Shown here: positions 6,578-7,326 of the stretch, one piece after another | Position numbering within the stretch: the stretch's first letter is position 1 | Layout: each line of letters opens with the position of its first letter | Origin: an uncultured Collinsella sp. | GTDB lineage: Bacteria; Actinomycetota; Coriobacteriia; Coriobacteriales; Coriobacteriaceae | DNA length: 7,326 nt | Assembly (NCBI GenBank): GCA_900540945.1 | Contig: UQHQ01000052.1 | Location: 1-7,326 of the forward strand | Direction of reading: 5' to 3' | Notes under the pieces: generated by a model | The model's database searches: none | Seen by the model: the letters and a program-made list of their open reading frames with translations, nothing else | What the model was told of the DNA's origin: nothing | Position numbers and translations under genes: made by a program

Positions 6578-7117
6578 CTATGCTCCTAGCGCATCTTGCG
6601 GATCATCATCCAGATGTTCCGACAAAGCAGATTGTTGCAGCTGTTCGAGCTCGTCTAAGACAGAACGAGCCTCTTTAAATGTCTGAGCAACGCGCTCCTT
6701 CGTGCTCACTTTTTCTTCCTTGGGTTTAGGTCGAGCATCTTCGGTGATCGCAATGGCATTAGCGACAGCCAAGTCACCCGTCAGAGTAATAGAAAGAGCG
6801 ACCTCGACAACGCCCAATTCCTGGGCGATTTCGAGAGCACGGCCCGAAAGCAGCGCTTTTGGCTTACCGAGCTTGTCACGCGTTACGGAAACGTCTTTAC
6901 GACCAACGCCCTGGCTAAAACCCGTACCAAGCGCCTTAAGCACCGCCTCGCGAGAAGCAAAACGACTGGCATAATGCGCGGCAGGACGAGACGAGGCATC
7001 GCAATACGAACGCTCTTCATCGGTAAACACGCGCCGAGCAAACGCGGGCGTCTTCTCAAGGATTGATTTCATTCGGGAAATCTCGACGATATCAACACCG
7101 ATTCCGGCTTCGGCCAT
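6578..7117 (-). CDS. acpS: Holo-[acyl-carrier-protein] synthase with C-terminal extension
   Basis: This enzyme moves the 4'-phosphopantetheine of CoA onto the serine of acyl carrier protein, activating it for fatty-acid synthesis. The catalytic domain covers residues 1-127: GIGVDIVEISR (5-15) with the Mg-binding Asp9, and FASREAVLKALGTG (53-66) with Glu57 and Lys61. Residues 128-179 are an added tail, rich in Lys, Glu and Gln, apparently helical from about 137 to 167 and ending acidic. Most family members stop near 120-130 residues. I place the start at 7117, giving 179 residues, because GGAGGTGA lies just upstream of that ATG. An in-frame ATG at 7129 would add four residues, but it includes the Shine-Dalgarno itself in the coding region. 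It is the first gene of the operon. The tail's function is unknown. Confidence 0.94.
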   Translation of the reverse strand: MAEAGIGVDIVEISRMKSILEKTPAFARRVFTDEERSYCDASSRPAAHYASRFASREAVLKALGTGFSQGVGRKDVSVTRDKLGKPKALLSGRALEIAQELGVVEVALSITLTGDLAVANAIAITEDARPKPKEEKVSTKERVAQTFKEARSVLDELEQLQQSALSEHLDDDPQDALGA

Positions 7118-7119
7118 AA

Positions 7120-7127
7120 TCACCTCC
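7120..7127 (-). promoter_or_regulatory. Strong ribosome binding site that sets the acpS start
   Basis: On the minus strand the sequence reads ATGGAGGTGATTATGGCC. GGAGGTGA matches the anti-Shine-Dalgarno over eight bases. Counted from GGAGG it lies five bases from the ATG at 7117, so it favours that start over the ATG at 7129, which would have no ribosome site upstream. Confidence 0.75.
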
Positions 7128-7146
7128 ATGCTGCACAGACTATGAT

Positions 7147-7176
7147 ATTGTAGCCCGTTCGCAGAAGATGCAACAA
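7147..7176 (-). promoter_or_regulatory. Candidate sigma-70-type promoter for the operon
   Basis: On the minus strand TACAAT (7147-7152) is a five-of-six match to the -10 consensus TATAAT. A weak -35 candidate, TTGTTG (7171-7176), lies 18 bases upstream, or TGTTGC at 17 bases. Transcription would start near 7139-7141, giving a leader of about 22-24 bases that just covers the acpS ribosome site. The position between the upstream terminator and acpS fits an operon promoter. Confidence 0.5.
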
Positions 7177-7228
7177 ACGAGGGTCAAAAACACAGCGACA
7201 GTGGAGTGATGGCCCTATAAACGCAAAA

Positions 7229-7256
7229 AAGGGGGAGGCCGCGAGGCCTCCCCCTT
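7229..7256 (-). terminator. Strong intrinsic terminator of the upstream minus-strand transcript
   Basis: GGGGGAGGCC (7231-7240) and GGCCTCCCCC (7245-7254) form a perfect 10-bp GC-rich stem with loop GCGA, extended by two A-T pairs at the foot. On the minus strand it is followed directly by TTTTTTGCGTTT, a textbook U-tract. It should end a transcript coming from beyond 7326 and separate it from the acpS operon. Confidence 0.9.
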
Positions 7257-7326
7257 CTACATTCCCAATGGCGGCTCGGTGCCGTCCACCGGTCAGCGGC
7301 GCCCTGGCCTCCCACGGGCTGACCCC
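7257..7326 (-). other. GC-rich tail of an upstream minus-strand transcript, identity unknown
   Basis: This 70-base edge ends at the strong minus-strand terminator, so it is probably the 3' end of a gene outside the window. On the minus strand one frame gives a short basic peptide, GSARGRPGRR, followed by TGA at 7293-7295, which could be a protein C-terminus. Alternatively it is structured RNA: GGTCAGC (7291-7297) pairs with GCTGACC (7318-7324), and CGGTG (7277-7281) with CACCG (7287-7291). I could not match it to RNase P RNA, tmRNA, signal recognition particle RNA or a T-box. Confidence 0.3.

Noticed and set aside
7115..7129. Longer acpS start at the ATG at 7129 (adds four residues)
   Set aside because: That start would place the Shine-Dalgarno GGAGGTGA inside the gene and leave none upstream. 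The ATG at 7117 fits both the ribosome site and the AcpS N-terminus.
7182..7187. TTGACC on the minus strand as the -35 box of the acpS promoter
   Set aside because: It is a good -35 match, but it lies 29 bases from TACAAT, too far for a standard sigma-70 promoter, and no -10 box follows it at 16-18 bases.
7229..7326. T-box or riboswitch leader controlling acpS
   Set aside because: GGTGGACGGCACCG loosely resembles a T-box core but has extra bases and no convincing antiterminator. The candidate promoter for acpS lies after the terminator, so this is more likely the end of a separate transcript.

Overview
The window is a compact, one-direction housekeeping operon from a moderately GC-rich bacterium. 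Its make-up points to an actinobacterium of the Coriobacteriia, and a Collinsella-like gut anaerobe is my best guess. That rests on gene order, composition and the fused TsaB-RimI-TsaD protein, recalled from general knowledge and not from a search. All six recognised genes are on the minus strand, so the operon reads from right to left: acpS (holo-ACP synthase), nnr (NAD(P)H-hydrate repair), alr (alanine racemase), a family 4 uracil-DNA glycosylase, tsaE, and a 794-residue TsaB-RimI-TsaD fusion.

Layout. Positions 7257-7326 are a short GC-rich tail of an upstream minus-strand transcript, closed by a strong intrinsic terminator at 7229-7256. A promoter-like TACAAT (7147-7152) lies between that terminator and acpS, so the operon seems to have its own promoter. 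From 7117 to 294 the DNA is essentially all coding. Junctions run from a 14-base overlap to a 12-base gap, and most have a clear Shine-Dalgarno. The last 293 bases (positions 293 down to 1) carry no convincing gene. They hold a perfect 33-bp inverted repeat (147-179 and 249-281) around a 69-bp core with a terminator-like hairpin, and a second hairpin terminator at 18-38.

How the genes fit together. acpS serves lipid synthesis, alr makes D-alanine for peptidoglycan, and nnr repairs damaged nicotinamide cofactors. The glycosylase removes uracil from DNA. TsaE and the fusion protein form the threonylcarbamoyl-transfer machinery for t6A37 in ANN-decoding tRNAs. The fused RimI domain is expected to acetylate the N-terminus of ribosomal protein S18. 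The set is a growth-linked housekeeping cluster and not an obvious defence or mobile system. acpS-nnr-alr followed by tsaE-tsaB-rimI-tsaD is a familiar actinobacterial order, with the glycosylase as an insertion. The items most worth a second look are the triple fusion, the 33-bp inverted repeat with its nested terminator, the missing carbamylated-lysine position in Alr, and the charged C-terminal tail on AcpS.
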